From a virus, in IMG/VR virus record IMGVR_UViG_3300024519_000002, positions 1 to 45,713 of that record: 45,713 nt of DNA; one strand, given 5' to 3'. The notes under the pieces are model-generated. The model saw only the letters and a program-made list of their open reading frames with translations. It ran no database searches and had not been told where the DNA came from. Below are positions 7,253 through 15,788 of this stretch, piece by piece. The translations under genes were made by a program, and so were the position numbers. The first letter of the stretch is position 1. Every line of letters starts with the position of its first letter.

Positions 7253-7738
7253 ATGCACACCCCCGACGAGATCACCGTCCCGACCGTGGGCACCGACGCG
7301 CGGCCGTACTACCTGAGCGAGGAATACAGAGACAGCGTCGGCGCCTACGTGGTCATCGCCAGGAAGCTCGGCGACGAGGAGTCCGCGAGGATGATCGCCG
7401 TCGAGAGCGACGGCCGCCCGGATGCCCTCCGGCAAGCCTGGGAGGTCTGCACCCTCTTGAACGACGCACACGAGCGCGAGGCAGGCGGCGAGCCGGAGCG
7501 CGTCACCCTGGACGTGGACACCATTCGGCGGGACATGGCGACGCGCAGCCTGCGCCCGTTCCCCGACCTCCCGGAGGCCGAGCAGGCGGCCTACCTGCGC
7601 GGCATGCTCGCCGCGGCCGACATCGCCGACCAGTCGGGGGCGGCGCAGTGCTCGGACGTGATCCGGTCCACGGCGGCGCACCGCCAGGCCGGCGTGGCGC
7701 GGACGAAGGCGGCGACCTCCGAAGGCGGCGAGTCGTGA
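7253..7738 (+). CDS. Unknown acidic protein
   Basis: 161 residues, ATG at 7253 with SD AAGGAG. The 108-base gap before it (7145-7252) shows no feature. The first 40 residues are beta-like (HTPDEITVPTVGTDARPYYL). The rest is helical and charged, with EQAAYLRGMLAAADIADQSG near residue 110, which resembles a short segment often seen in phage-encoded dATP/dUTP- or queue-type accessory proteins, but I cannot assign a family. It overlaps the next gene by GTGA. Confidence 0.75.
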   Translation: MHTPDEITVPTVGTDARPYYLSEEYRDSVGAYVVIARKLGDEESARMIAVESDGRPDALRQAWEVCTLLNDAHEREAGGEPERVTLDVDTIRRDMATRSLRPFPDLPEAEQAAYLRGMLAAADIADQSGAAQCSDVIRSTAAHRQAGVARTKAATSEGGES

Positions 7739-8175
7739 CGCGGGCGGAGGCAGTCGCCGCGGTCGCCATCGCGGTGCTCTTTCTCGTCGTGGTCCTGATC
7801 TTCGTCGGCGAGCAGATGCAGGCCCATCAGGCCCTCGCGGCGGAGCGGGAGATGCGCATCGACGCCGAGGAACTCGTCCTTGCCCTGATGGCCCGGGCGG
7901 ACGAGGAAGCGGCGGAGAGGGCCGAGGAGGTCGGCGCCTGCACCGCCAACGTCGGCGACCTCCTGGGCCGCCTGGAGCGATGCGGCCTCGCGTCGGCCCG
8001 CTGGGCAGGTCTCGTCGACACCGTCACCGAGGAGTCGCGCCAGGAGCGGGCTGCGCGCCATCAGATCCTGTGGCACCTCGGGTGGTGCAAGCGGGACCGC
8101 GCGGCGGCGCAGTGCGCCCTCGGCGGCGAGCCGGCCTGTGAGCCAGTCGCGATCGGCTGGGGAGGTTCGCCGTGA
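7735..8175 (+). CDS. Single-pass membrane protein, spanin- or Rz-like layout
   Basis: 146 residues from GTG at 7735, overlapping the previous stop. Residues 4-24 form a strong transmembrane helix (AVAAVAIAVLFLVVVLIFVG), followed by a long charged helix (about 25-75) with coiled-coil character, then a Cys-containing C-terminal region with five Cys. An N-terminal anchor with a coiled-coil periplasmic part is the layout of inner-membrane spanins. Without a paired outer-membrane partner this remains a guess. It is translationally coupled on both sides. Confidence 0.6.
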   Translation: MTRAEAVAAVAIAVLFLVVVLIFVGEQMQAHQALAAEREMRIDAEELVLALMARADEEAAERAEEVGACTANVGDLLGRLERCGLASARWAGLVDTVTEESRQERAARHQILWHLGWCKRDRAAAQCALGGEPACEPVAIGWGGSP

Positions 8176-8408
8176 TCGCCGCCACCGTCGAGGTCTTGAT
8201 CGAGCTTTCCGATGAGGAGGCCATGGAGATCTGCCCACCCGGCCGAGGTGACGTCTACTTCCCGGGGCGAGCACGCCTGCCTCCGGGGGACGTCGCGGGG
8301 CTCATCGCGCGGAACGTCGTAAAGCGCGCCAGGTTCAGGCGGGAAGCGACCGACGAGGAGACCGAGGCGCGCCGCGACGCGAACGCCTTCGACGGGGGGG
8401 CCTGGTGA
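8172..8408 (+). CDS. Small unknown protein
   Basis: 78 residues from GTG at 8172 (GTGA overlap). Begins with a beta strand (IAATVEVLIELSDEEAM), then a CPPGRGDVYFPG loop and a basic/acidic helix at the end. No family recognised. The start is fixed by the overlap. Confidence 0.7.
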   Translation: MIAATVEVLIELSDEEAMEICPPGRGDVYFPGRARLPPGDVAGLIARNVVKRARFRREATDEETEARRDANAFDGGAW

Positions 8409-8950
8409 AATACAGCCAGGCGAAGAAGGCGTCGCCCGTGAGCGCGCCAAGTCTCCCTGTCGGCTGGGCCGACGGCTTGCGGTGCCTGTCGATCCACCGC
8501 CCCTGGCCGGCGGCGATCCTGGAGCGCGGGAAGCGATTCGAGAACCGCCGCCGCGGTGCCGTCGAATGGCTGGCCAGATTCCGGCGTCCGATCGTCGGGG
8601 CCTACCTCGGAATCTACGCCACGAAGAGCGTCGACACGAGTCCGTGGGCGATGGAAGTCCATCCGGTCGGGGACGTGGGCGTCGTCGGGGTCGCCAAAGT
8701 GGAGAGGCTCGCAAGTCGATGGGGAGACGACTGCCGATGCGCCTACCGGACAGGGCCTTGCGGCGTCATCCTGTCGAACGTCTGGCGACTCGTCGAACCC
8801 GTCCAGCCGACGGACTTCGGGATGCGAGGGTGTCAGCTCCAGGGACTCTGGAGTCCGCCGGAGGACATGCGAGTCGCCATCGCGGACGCGCCGAAGTCCT
8901 ACTGCGGCGGCTTGCTACCGCCCGTGCGCCATGGTAGAACGGGAGTATGA
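8405..8950 (+). CDS. ASCH-domain protein
   Basis: 181 residues from GTG at 8405 (GTGA overlap). The ASCH signature is clear: RCLSIHRPWPAAILERGKRFENRR (about residues 23-46), then GAYLGIYATKSVD and VGVVGVAKVERL strands. ASCH is a PUA-like beta-barrel fold predicted to bind RNA, and is common in phages as a suspected regulator of translation or RNA processing. Residues after 100 carry several Cys (CRCAYRTGPCG), outside the core fold. The last bases overlap the next gene (ATGA). Confidence 0.8.
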   Translation: MKYSQAKKASPVSAPSLPVGWADGLRCLSIHRPWPAAILERGKRFENRRRGAVEWLARFRRPIVGAYLGIYATKSVDTSPWAMEVHPVGDVGVVGVAKVERLASRWGDDCRCAYRTGPCGVILSNVWRLVEPVQPTDFGMRGCQLQGLWSPPEDMRVAIADAPKSYCGGLLPPVRHGRTGV

Positions 8951-9600
8951 ACACCTCACAGCGCGTCGTCGTCTCCCGCCCCGTGACGTCCTCCGTCGCC
9001 CTCCCTCGGGGCGTCGGAGTGGTCCGGGGCTCCGCCGTCGGCCGCGTCGACCTGGCCGCTCCGGGCGTCACGGCGATCCTCGGCGTCACCATGGACGAGA
9101 CGGGCCCCGACGAGCCGAACCGGATCGGCGAGCCGGGGTCTATCGTCGCGTGCCTGCGAGATCCGGCTTTCACCGACCCGGTCGCCGCCGGCGACGGGCT
9201 GGCCGTCGGAGATGGCGGCGCCTTCGCCGCGGCGACGAACGGGGATCTCGTCGTCGCCGTCGAAGAGCCGGACGACGGTACCGGTCTCATAATGGGCCAA
9301 CCCTTGCCTATCGCCGCCGCGGTCGCAGGTGGTCCACAGGCCCTCGGCCTGGCGCGCCACACCGTGACGGCCGCCGAAGCGACGGCGGACTCTGTGGAGA
9401 TCGACATATCGTTTACCCCGGACTTCTTTAGCACCCAACTCTACCGACCGGTCGGCGGAGGAGTATGGGATTACGAACCCAACTGGTCGCGGTCCGTTGA
9501 AATCATCGCTGGACCGAAGGCCAGGGTCAACTCGTCTCCGCCCAACGTGGCCGAAGAGGACGACGTCATCATGTTTTCCTACGCGATCCCGGCGGCGTAG
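8947..9600 (+). CDS. Decoration- or head-fibre-like structural protein
   Basis: 217 residues, ATG at 8947 overlapping the ASCH gene. It is Gly/Val/Ala-rich in the first 120 residues (GVGVVRGSAVGRVDLAAPGV), the pattern of DUF2190-type capsid decoration proteins, followed by a different C-terminal part with aromatic residues (FTPDFFSTQLYRPVGGGVWDYEPN) that could be a tip domain. The DNA from about 9285 is a little less GC-rich than the first half. Structural role is inferred. Confidence 0.5.
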   Translation: MNTSQRVVVSRPVTSSVALPRGVGVVRGSAVGRVDLAAPGVTAILGVTMDETGPDEPNRIGEPGSIVACLRDPAFTDPVAAGDGLAVGDGGAFAAATNGDLVVAVEEPDDGTGLIMGQPLPIAAAVAGGPQALGLARHTVTAAEATADSVEIDISFTPDFFSTQLYRPVGGGVWDYEPNWSRSVEIIAGPKARVNSSPPNVAEEDDVIMFSYAIPAA

Positions 9601-9609
9601 CCTACGCCG
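9593..9609. terminator. Palindrome over convergent stop codons
   Basis: CGGCGTAG (9593-9600) and CTACGCCG (9602-9609) are perfect inverted repeats around one base. The plus-strand stop TAG and the minus-strand stop TAG are the inner triplets. The loop is too tight for the full stem to form, so termination activity is uncertain. Confidence 0.3.
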
Positions 9610-10759
9610 TGAACCCGCCGCCCTGAAGCGGTCGGTGATCGACCACCGTCGTGATCTCGGTCCCGTCGGTCACCACCCGATAGATCCGCATCGGCCGACC
9701 CGTCGGAACGTCGGTCGACGCCTCAGTCGTGATGCTTCCGTCTCTGAGGACGTAGACGTCGATGGCGGAGTTGATCGGCTGCGCCCCGAGGTCGGTAGCG
9801 GTGTCGGACCGCGTCGCTCTGCCGTCCACGTAGGCGTCACCCGGGCCGATGGACAGGTTCAGGCCGGAGACGATGGCCTCGAAGTAGTACGGGTCCGCGC
9901 TCGCGGGCGCCTCGATCGTCACCGCCCCGGCGTCGTCCACGGTGACCCACGCGTGGACCTGGTCTCCGGCGGGAACCGCTGGCCGGTCGGTGTCGTCGAG
10001 CGGCGCGGTGGCCTTGATGCCCTTCGTCTGCCGCAGGCCGGTCGCGGCGGAGCGGGTCAAGAGGAGGATGTAGGCCTCTCCGGCCGCGAGCGCGTCCCCG
10101 TTCCCGTCGGTCGCCGGCACCGGGTAGTCGTCGTCGGCGACCTGCTCGAAGACGGCGCGGCCCTGATGCAGCCAGGTCGTCCGCGGGACGTCGAGCTCGA
10201 AGGCCAGCGCACCGGGGTCGATCGCGCCCCCGTCGATGACGTGATAGACCGTCGAGTCGTCGCGCCCGGTCGGAATCACGTTCGCGACGTGCGAGGCCGG
10301 AATGGCGCCGGAGCGCGACTCGTCGATCTGCCAGGAGATCTGCGTATCCTGGAGCTTCACCGTCGCCGGCAGGTTGATCCGGAACTCGACCTCGACGTAG
10401 GCCCCGCCGATCGGGCCCGGAATCACCGGCAGCTCCAGGCGTTCCCCGCCGCCCTGGTGCAGCCAGTCGGTCACGGCCCATTCGACGTCATCGGTGCCCC
10501 CGACGATGCGCGACTGAGCCGCTCCGGCGAGCAGGAGGGCCGTCTGATCGGCCTTGAAGTCGACACCGGACGCGGTAAGCCGCGCCTCGGCCGTGAAGGC
10601 CGCGCCGTAGATCGAGTCGACGACGCCGACGCCTGAGAGGTTGTTCCACACGCGGCGGGTCACCGCGGCGGACGGCACGCCGGACTGGACGGTCCCGAAG
10701 TCCATCGTCGACTGCGGGACGTCGAGATCGTCGGTGATTTCACGGATGGCGGCTGGCAT
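9602..10759 (-). CDS. Beta-rich tail or baseplate structural protein
   Basis: 385 residues, ATG at 10759, SD AGGAGG six bases upstream. Beta-strand-rich throughout with few Cys: YVEVEFRINLPATVKLQDTQ, TWLHQGRAVFEQVADDDYPV and a C-terminal part PTGRPMRIYRVVTDGTEIT. The mix of Asp/Thr/Val strands and short loops is typical for tail-fibre-network or upper-baseplate proteins. Two repeats of the phrase WLHQG (about 98 and 195) hint at duplicated domains. Position next to other baseplate-type genes agrees. No exact family. Confidence 0.6.
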   Translation of the reverse strand: MPAAIREITDDLDVPQSTMDFGTVQSGVPSAAVTRRVWNNLSGVGVVDSIYGAAFTAEARLTASGVDFKADQTALLLAGAAQSRIVGGTDDVEWAVTDWLHQGGGERLELPVIPGPIGGAYVEVEFRINLPATVKLQDTQISWQIDESRSGAIPASHVANVIPTGRDDSTVYHVIDGGAIDPGALAFELDVPRTTWLHQGRAVFEQVADDDYPVPATDGNGDALAAGEAYILLLTRSAATGLRQTKGIKATAPLDDTDRPAVPAGDQVHAWVTVDDAGAVTIEAPASADPYYFEAIVSGLNLSIGPGDAYVDGRATRSDTATDLGAQPINSAIDVYVLRDGSITTEASTDVPTGRPMRIYRVVTDGTEITTVVDHRPLQGGGFTA

Positions 10760-10982
10760 GGCGTCCTCCTGCTGTGGCGCGCGGTGCGTCCTCGGTGACG
10801 ATCGGCCGGCTGGCTGTCCCGGCGGCGCGCGCGAAGGCTTCTCGGTCTTCGCAGTCGACCAGGGAATGCTCCGCCGGCGAACTGTAATGCTCCACGGTCT
10901 TTGCGTGGCAGGACTTCAGGGCCATCACGAAGCGACGGCGCCCGGCTATGGAGTCGTCGGGGTAGGCGATGAATCTCGACAC
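10740..10982 (-). CDS. Small Cys/His-containing protein
   Basis: 80 residues from GTG at 10982, chosen for its SD AGGAGG and the ACGCC start context; no ATG fits. Starts SRFIAYPDDSIAGRRRF, with two Cys (CHAKTVEHY, DCEDREAF). It overlaps the following gene by 20 bases and is divergent from the 11068 gene. Unknown function. Confidence 0.6.
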   Translation of the reverse strand: MSRFIAYPDDSIAGRRRFVMALKSCHAKTVEHYSSPAEHSLVDCEDREAFARAAGTASRPIVTEDAPRATAGGRHASRHP

Positions 10983-11067
10983 GGCGTCCTCCTGTGGTAA
11001 GATGGGCGGACCGTCGCGACGAGTGCGTCGCCGCTCCGGCCACAATGACGACCGCGAGGAGGTCCCC

Positions 11068-11568
11068 ATGCCCGACAAGAACCCTACCACAATCGACGAG
11101 CGCATCCGGAAGCTGGACGCGGTCCAGGCCGTCCTCGACTACAGAGAGAGCCGCCGCGGCTTTCTTTGTGGAGTCCACGCAGCGGCGGAAGCAATCTCAC
11201 GGATGGCCGGAGACAATTTCCGGAGCGGTAACGACAGGGAAGCGCGCGCGCTCCGCCACCTGAGCGATGAGATCTTGACGTGCCCGGAAGTCTCCTTCTC
11301 GCCCGCCGACCTGGACGCCGAGGATTCCGCCTTCGCCACTCGGCGCGAATTCACGAACACCGGGTGCGCCATCGGCGCGTGGATCACCGACGAGACCGAG
11401 GGGAAGGCGGTCGCCGCCGGACTGTGGCCCGGCCCGGAGAAGGCGGACGAGTCCAATGGAAGCACCGGCACGTCGCGGAAGCTCGAGGTGATCGCCTGCG
11501 CGGCTGATGCGGCGGCGCAGGGCTTGCGGGAGGTAGACGACCTCGCCGAGGAGGTGAAGCGTGGCTGA
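11068..11568 (+). CDS. Unknown protein
   Basis: 166 residues, ATG at 11068 with SD GAGGAGG. A TAAGAT element at 10996-11001 could be its -10, but no good -35 is visible. Helical N-terminus (TIDERIRKLDAVQAVLDYRESR), mid region with RHLSDEIL and ADLDAEDSAFATRREF, and an Ala-rich helical end. Not recognised. Forms a two-gene plus-strand unit with 11561. Confidence 0.75.
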   Translation: MPDKNPTTIDERIRKLDAVQAVLDYRESRRGFLCGVHAAAEAISRMAGDNFRSGNDREARALRHLSDEILTCPEVSFSPADLDAEDSAFATRREFTNTGCAIGAWITDETEGKAVAAGLWPGPEKADESNGSTGTSRKLEVIACAADAAAQGLREVDDLAEEVKRG

Positions 11569-11941
11569 GAAGCCGATCCACATGGCCGACAAGGTGGCAC
11601 CCTGCGGCGATGTGTCCGCGAAGTGCTACAAGAGGCCCAGGGCAATTGACCTGAGAAAAGCTTCCTGGGCGCTCGAGTGGAAGCGCGTCACGTGTCCGAA
11701 GTGCCTGAAGCTCCGTCCAGACGATGCGAAGACGGTCCGGGACGACTGGTCGCCTCCCCTTCCGGCCGCCTGCAAGGAATGCGGCGAGGCTCTCTACCTG
11801 TCGGCCTACCGTGACCTCGACGAGTGGTCCTTGACGCACACCTGTGAGGACGGATGCGACCCCGACGACGTGCCGTGGCCGTTCGTCAAGGACAAGGCCA
11901 ACAAGGCCGACCTCGAGGCCTGCGGGTTCAAGGTCGAATAG
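11561..11941 (+). CDS. Putative zinc-binding protein
   Basis: 126 residues from GTG at 11561, overlapping the previous gene. It has VTCPKCLKL near 45, AACKECGEAL near 70 and TCEDGC near 93, three Cys-pair motifs consistent with one or two zinc ribbons. Trp residues and an acidic C-terminus otherwise. Likely nucleic-acid or protein binding. The unit ends at the strong hairpin at 11966. Confidence 0.65.
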   Translation: MAEKPIHMADKVAPCGDVSAKCYKRPRAIDLRKASWALEWKRVTCPKCLKLRPDDAKTVRDDWSPPLPAACKECGEALYLSAYRDLDEWSLTHTCEDGCDPDDVPWPFVKDKANKADLEACGFKVE

Positions 11942-11965
11942 CTCCCGGTCGGATTCCCCGGCCAG

Positions 11966-12007
11966 CCGACCCCGCCCTTCGTGAATCAGGGCGGGGTCGG
12001 TCGTTTC
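11966..12007 (+). terminator. Terminator of the plus-strand pair
   Basis: CCGACCCCGCCC (11966-11977) and GGGCGGGGTCGG (11989-12000) form a perfect 12-bp stem with an 11-base loop, followed by TCGTTTC. Stable but with a short U-tract. Confidence 0.75.
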
Positions 12008-12013
12008 TGGCGC

Positions 12014-12053
12014 AAAAAGACCGGGCGGTCGCCAATGGCAAACGACCGCCCGG
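12014..12053 (-). terminator. Rho-independent terminator of the minus-strand unit
   Basis: On the minus strand an 11-bp perfect stem (12053-12043 with 12031-12021) with an 11-base loop is followed by TCTTTTTG. It lies 18 bases past the stop of the 12071 gene and faces the plus-strand terminator, so the two converging units end within 50 bases of each other. Confidence 0.85.
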
Positions 12054-12070
12054 GACCACGGGAGAAGGCC

Positions 12071-13018
12071 CTACAGCTTGGCGATGCCGTACGGGGTGTC
12101 GGAGTCGACGAGCTGGACACGCTCGAGCTCGGTGCCGAACGCGTTGAACCGGATCGCCTCCTCGTCCTCGTTGACACCCCAGACGGTGTCAAGGTCCGGC
12201 AGGACGACGAAGTCGACCAGCTCCTCCCCCCCGGCCCACGCGACGGGCGCAGCCGTCAGGTCGGAGGTCGGGTTGACGTAGACGGCCAGGTCGATCCCAA
12301 CGTCCTCCTCGAGCGAGGGGACCTCGCGTTGCACGATCGTCCGCCCACCGGAGGCGAACCACCCCGAGCGGAAGTAGGCGTCGGGGTCGAACCCCGGAGA
12401 GAAGTCGCCCAGGACGGTCTTGTCGGTCGTCACGCCGTCGTAGCCCAGGTAGACGCGCCACCACCTCGTGATCCCCGCGACGCGCGACTTGACCCACAGG
12501 AGGACGCCCAGGCCGGTCGGCTCGGTGCCTACCTCGATGTCGGCCTCCTGGAAGAAGACCGAGGCCCCGTGCGACACGAGGTTGACCTCGTTCACCATCT
12601 CGACGGATCCGGGGTCGAGGTCCGGGTCGGCCTTCCATAGTCGGATCGGGTAGGGGTCCGGCGCGGCGTCCGGAAGCACCTCACACCAGTACACCTTCCC
12701 GTCGTCCGGACGGTAGATCGGCGAGCTTGGCACCCGGCCGCCTCCCGCGGTGTACTCGGAGAAGGTGCCGGACTTGAAGTCCATCGTCTGGATCTTGTTT
12801 TCGGCCTTCGCCATACGCGAGCCGGCAGGCAGGCCACCGACCGCGGCCGGGAACGAGCGGCCCAGGAAGTCGACGAGGATCCGCGGTCCGACGGGGTCCT
12901 CAATGATGGATCCGTCGGCGCGGAACTGCTCGGCCTTCTGGCCGCTGCCGGTCAACGTGTAGAGGTAGAACGCGGCATCGACCGCGCCGACGCGCTGGAG
13001 CTGAAACGGTCCGGCCAT
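12071..13018 (-). CDS. Tail-fibre or receptor-binding-type structural protein
   Basis: 315 residues, ATG at 13018 overlapping the previous stop (TGATG). All-beta appearance with repeated short strands and Trp/Tyr: SPIYRPDDGKVYWCEVLPDA, GLGVLLWVKSRVAGITRWWRVYLGYDG, AVYVNPTSDLTAAP, DTVWGVNEDEEAIRFNAFG. The alternation resembles beta-propeller blades. Last gene before a strong terminator, in the row of baseplate-like genes, so a tail-tip role is likely but unproven. Confidence 0.6.
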   Translation of the reverse strand: MAGPFQLQRVGAVDAAFYLYTLTGSGQKAEQFRADGSIIEDPVGPRILVDFLGRSFPAAVGGLPAGSRMAKAENKIQTMDFKSGTFSEYTAGGGRVPSSPIYRPDDGKVYWCEVLPDAAPDPYPIRLWKADPDLDPGSVEMVNEVNLVSHGASVFFQEADIEVGTEPTGLGVLLWVKSRVAGITRWWRVYLGYDGVTTDKTVLGDFSPGFDPDAYFRSGWFASGGRTIVQREVPSLEEDVGIDLAVYVNPTSDLTAAPVAWAGGEELVDFVVLPDLDTVWGVNEDEEAIRFNAFGTELERVQLVDSDTPYGIAKL

Positions 13019-13221
13019 CACGGATTCCCCCATAGAGCGGCAAGGACGATGCCCAGGAGCGCGAGGACGACCAGTGCGGAAAGGGCGGCGATGCGCTCGA
13101 GGCGCACCACGCGGGCCGCGACGTCGAGCAGCGCGTCGGCCATCTCCTCCGGGTCGGTGACGTCGAAGGCGGCCACGCCGGTGCTGCGCCGCCAGTGATC
13201 GAGACGCTCTCGGATACGCAT
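13018..13221 (-). CDS. Small C-tail-anchored membrane protein
   Basis: 67 residues, ATG at 13221 overlapping the previous stop (TGATG). An amphipathic basic N-terminus (RIRERLDHWRR), an acidic helix, then a transmembrane helix at about 45-63 (LSALVVLALLGIVLAALW) ending WGNP. This topology could suit a holin-like, antiholin-like or superinfection-exclusion protein. No family match by eye. Confidence 0.65.
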   Translation of the reverse strand: MRIRERLDHWRRSTGVAAFDVTDPEEMADALLDVAARVVRLERIAALSALVVLALLGIVLAALWGNP

Positions 13222-13733
13222 CAGCCGCTCCATTCCCCGACGTCGCCGCAGTCCTGGCACGTGAGGGTCCCCTCGGGGAATGCCTCGCCGCCGCAACGGC
13301 ACCGCCAGCCCTCGCAGTCGCGGGAGAACTGCGTTCCGATCGTCGACTTCCCGGCGGGCTCTTCGCTCGCGATCCCGCGGATATCCCACCAGGTAGGCGC
13401 CTCGGCCGCGTCCTCCGGGCCGATGGCCTGCCACGCCCCGTCGCGGTACTCGACGAGCCAGCGGTACAGCTCGTCACCGGCGGGACCGGTCACGAGTTCG
13501 TAATTCGGGATCTTCGAGGCCCAGGCCCTGCCCGGCACCTTGTCGATCCCGTGAATGCTCAGAAAGACGACGACCAGGAAGCCCACTTCGGAGGCGGACC
13601 ATCTCCCGACCGCGTACGTGATCGCCGCGTCGATCTCGGGGCCGACGACTTCCGGCCGGCCGTCGTCCTGGCGACGGACGAAGAACGACACGCCGCGCTC
13701 GTCGCGGAATTCGATCAGCGCGGGAGTGCTCAC
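13221..13733 (-). CDS. Unknown protein with C-terminal zinc ribbon
   Basis: 170 residues from GTG at 13733, overlapping the preceding gene (GTGA). The N-terminal half is mixed alpha/beta (TPALIEFRDERGVSFFVRR, FLVVVFLSIHGIDK). The end has CRCGGEAF and CQDCGDVGEW, a two-knuckle zinc ribbon (about residues 145-165). Function unknown. Confidence 0.7.
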   Translation of the reverse strand: MSTPALIEFRDERGVSFFVRRQDDGRPEVVGPEIDAAITYAVGRWSASEVGFLVVVFLSIHGIDKVPGRAWASKIPNYELVTGPAGDELYRWLVEYRDGAWQAIGPEDAAEAPTWWDIRGIASEEPAGKSTIGTQFSRDCEGWRCRCGGEAFPEGTLTCQDCGDVGEWSG

Positions 13734-14776
13734 GGCTCGTCCCCTTCGCCGTCCTGGTAGCTCATCGCCTCCAGGCGGCTGATCAGGGAGCTGACAACGC
13801 GCGCACCGACCGAGCCGGCGGCCAGCCCGGCGCGGCCTGCCGCGAGGACTTGAAGGCATTCGTGAAGCATCTGCTGTCGGCCAACCTCGACCAACTCGCC
13901 CGCATCGGCCGGCTCCTCGACCGCGCCGAGAAGGGTGACGGCCGCCCCGATGAGCGCCTCGGCGTCATTCAGGAGCTTGACGATGGCGCCTTCTTCGGCC
14001 AAGGCGTCCAGGGCCTCCTCGTCGTGCTCGTCGCTCCCCTCGTCGAAGGCTCGCTTGACGGCTTGATGGATCCGCGCGAAGTTGACGGGCTCGCCGCGAC
14101 TCTCGGCGTCCGCGATGGCGTCGACGATGTAGTCGGCCACCGCGTCGATGACCACGGCGCCCTCCTCGACGAGACCTCTCGTCGTCTGGCCACCCGTCCG
14201 CGCGCGAGTCGAAAGGCTCGTGAGCTTTTCGCTGATGGCTTGTTGCGCATCGGACAACGGCTCGGCGGCGGCGGGCATCCGCAGACAAGCCGCCATGGAG
14301 TTGCGCAAGCCCGCGACCTCCGAGACGTCGTCATACCTCCCGGAGCGCAGGGCGAAGACGAGGTCGCGAGCGACGTCATGCAGGCCGGCTCGGTCGAATT
14401 GTAAGCCGCGAGCGCTTTGAAGCTCCATGACTGCCTCGAGGCCGAGGCAGATGACGGTGGCGTGGTCCGCGTCGATCGCGACGCTCGGGTTCGCGTCGTC
14501 CACTAAGGTGGCGAGAATCTCGTCTATCGGCGATGCGCGGCCAGCCGGCTCGGTGATCCTCAGTAGCGCGCCGACGCGTCCGATCCGCGCCGGCGGACCG
14601 CTATCGTACCGCCCGCGGATCTGCGAGGCCAGGGCCTCCCATCTCTCCTCTTGCGTGTCGCCAAGACTTGCGACATCTTCCGGCGCCATCTTTTCCAGCA
14701 TGTCGCCGAGAGATATGAGCCGGGTCCATCTCCCTGCTTTCGCGGACTCGACGGACCCTCTGTCGATTGTGCTCAT
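13730..14776 (-). CDS. Large helical protein of unknown function
   Basis: 348 residues, ATG at 14776, overlapping both neighbours. Almost entirely predicted helix with regular Ala, Leu and Glu, for example GLVEEGAVVIDAVADYIVDA and ALIGAAVTLLGAVEEPADAG. No Cys cluster, signal or TM helix. Could be a structural or chaperone-type protein. Not recognised. Confidence 0.7.
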   Translation of the reverse strand: MSTIDRGSVESAKAGRWTRLISLGDMLEKMAPEDVASLGDTQEERWEALASQIRGRYDSGPPARIGRVGALLRITEPAGRASPIDEILATLVDDANPSVAIDADHATVICLGLEAVMELQSARGLQFDRAGLHDVARDLVFALRSGRYDDVSEVAGLRNSMAACLRMPAAAEPLSDAQQAISEKLTSLSTRARTGGQTTRGLVEEGAVVIDAVADYIVDAIADAESRGEPVNFARIHQAVKRAFDEGSDEHDEEALDALAEEGAIVKLLNDAEALIGAAVTLLGAVEEPADAGELVEVGRQQMLHECLQVLAAGRAGLAAGSVGARVVSSLISRLEAMSYQDGEGDEP

Positions 14777-15108
14777 CGGGTCACCTCGATTAGGCGGCCG
14801 ACGGCGCAGGAGATGAGATCCTCCGGCTTGACGGTGTCCGCGTCACCGAGGGGTCTCCAGCGGGCTTCGCCCATCGCGTCGGAGCCGAAGCGCTCGAATG
14901 CGAGTCGACACATGAGACTGCGCGCGATAGATGGGTGTGAGTGGTACCCCCACGCGACGATCCGGTAAACGTTGCGCTCGTCGCCATCTGGTGACCCGCG
15001 GTATATCTCTTTCGGTACCTTGCCTTCGTCGGTGTCCAGGATCCCGACGTCGCCGTCGAAAAGAATGTCTCTGTACGCCCAGTCGGTCATGCTACTCTGA
15101 TTTGGCAT
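14773..15108 (-). CDS. Unknown protein
   Basis: 111 residues. ATG 15108 is chosen because GGAGG is nine bases before it; a TTG at 15123 is less likely. Starts PNQSSMTDWAYRDILFDGD. Contains NVYRIVAWGYHSHPSIARSLMC. The 80 bases between this gene and the one ending at 15189 hold no clear promoter or terminator. Not recognised. Confidence 0.7.
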   Translation of the reverse strand: MPNQSSMTDWAYRDILFDGDVGILDTDEGKVPKEIYRGSPDGDERNVYRIVAWGYHSHPSIARSLMCRLAFERFGSDAMGEARWRPLGDADTVKPEDLISCAVGRLIEVTR

Positions 15109-15188
15109 CGTTCGATCCTCCAATGATCGGTCGGTGTAGAGGTCGGCCCGCTCCGTCGCGGTCCGGCCTTTCGTACTCTACCACAGGT

Positions 15189-15788
15189 TCACGTGATGGC
15201 GAAAAAGATCGCCCGCCCCACGTAGGCTCCGCCCTCGACGACGACATCCCCGCGGATCGCCTGCATCCCTGGGCCGATGTCGGGGTCCGCGGCCTGCGGG
15301 TCGGCGACCCACACCAGGCCCTCGACGAGCACCTCGTCGTCGATCTGCTCGGGGTTGTCGCCACTCACCGCGGTGATCACCGACAAGGGGTCCTCGCGGA
15401 GCCCGGTGCCGACGAAGAGCGTCTCTGTCGTCAGGCCGGCGGGCGCCACGTCGGGGATCGCGCCGGCCAGAGCCACGGGGTCGCCGGCGGAGCTCCGCCG
15501 CGTTCCCGGGAAGACGGCCGCGCCGCCGATCGCCGGGGGCTGGTCGGGGAGGACTTGCACGACGCCGGCGAGCCGTCGGCCCCTGCTGTCCTGCGGGCGC
15601 ACCGTGACGACCTTCTCGCCCGGGCCGACGGTGACGACGCCGGCGGCGGTGAGCGGGTCGGAGCATTCCGAGTCGGCCAGAACCGTCCGGTTCCCGCGGG
15701 CGCCGAGGACGGTCGATCGGAACGCCTCGCGGCGCATGCCCGCCTCGTTCTCGAGCTGGCCTCGGAGGGTGGCGTTCCTTTGGCTCAT
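15189..15788 (-). CDS. Beta-rich structural protein (baseplate region)
   Basis: 199 residues, ATG at 15788 overlapping the previous gene (ATGA). Short N-terminal helix (RNATLRGQLENEAGMRRE), then regular beta strands such as GVVTVGPGEKVVTVRPQDS and EVLVEGLVWVADPQ. Composition fits a virion protein. Sits in the coupled run that starts at the baseplate hub gene (18983). Confidence 0.55.
   Translation of the reverse strand: MSQRNATLRGQLENEAGMRREAFRSTVLGARGNRTVLADSECSDPLTAAGVVTVGPGEKVVTVRPQDSRGRRLAGVVQVLPDQPPAIGGAAVFPGTRRSSAGDPVALAGAIPDVAPAGLTTETLFVGTGLREDPLSVITAVSGDNPEQIDDEVLVEGLVWVADPQAADPDIGPGMQAIRGDVVVEGGAYVGRAIFFAIT

Noticed and set aside
7005-7316. Arg/Pro-rich frame after the 7005 promoter, with a leaderless-distance ATG at 7041
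   Set aside because: No SD, biased composition and overlap with the SD-led starts at 7079 and 7253. Kept only as a remark.
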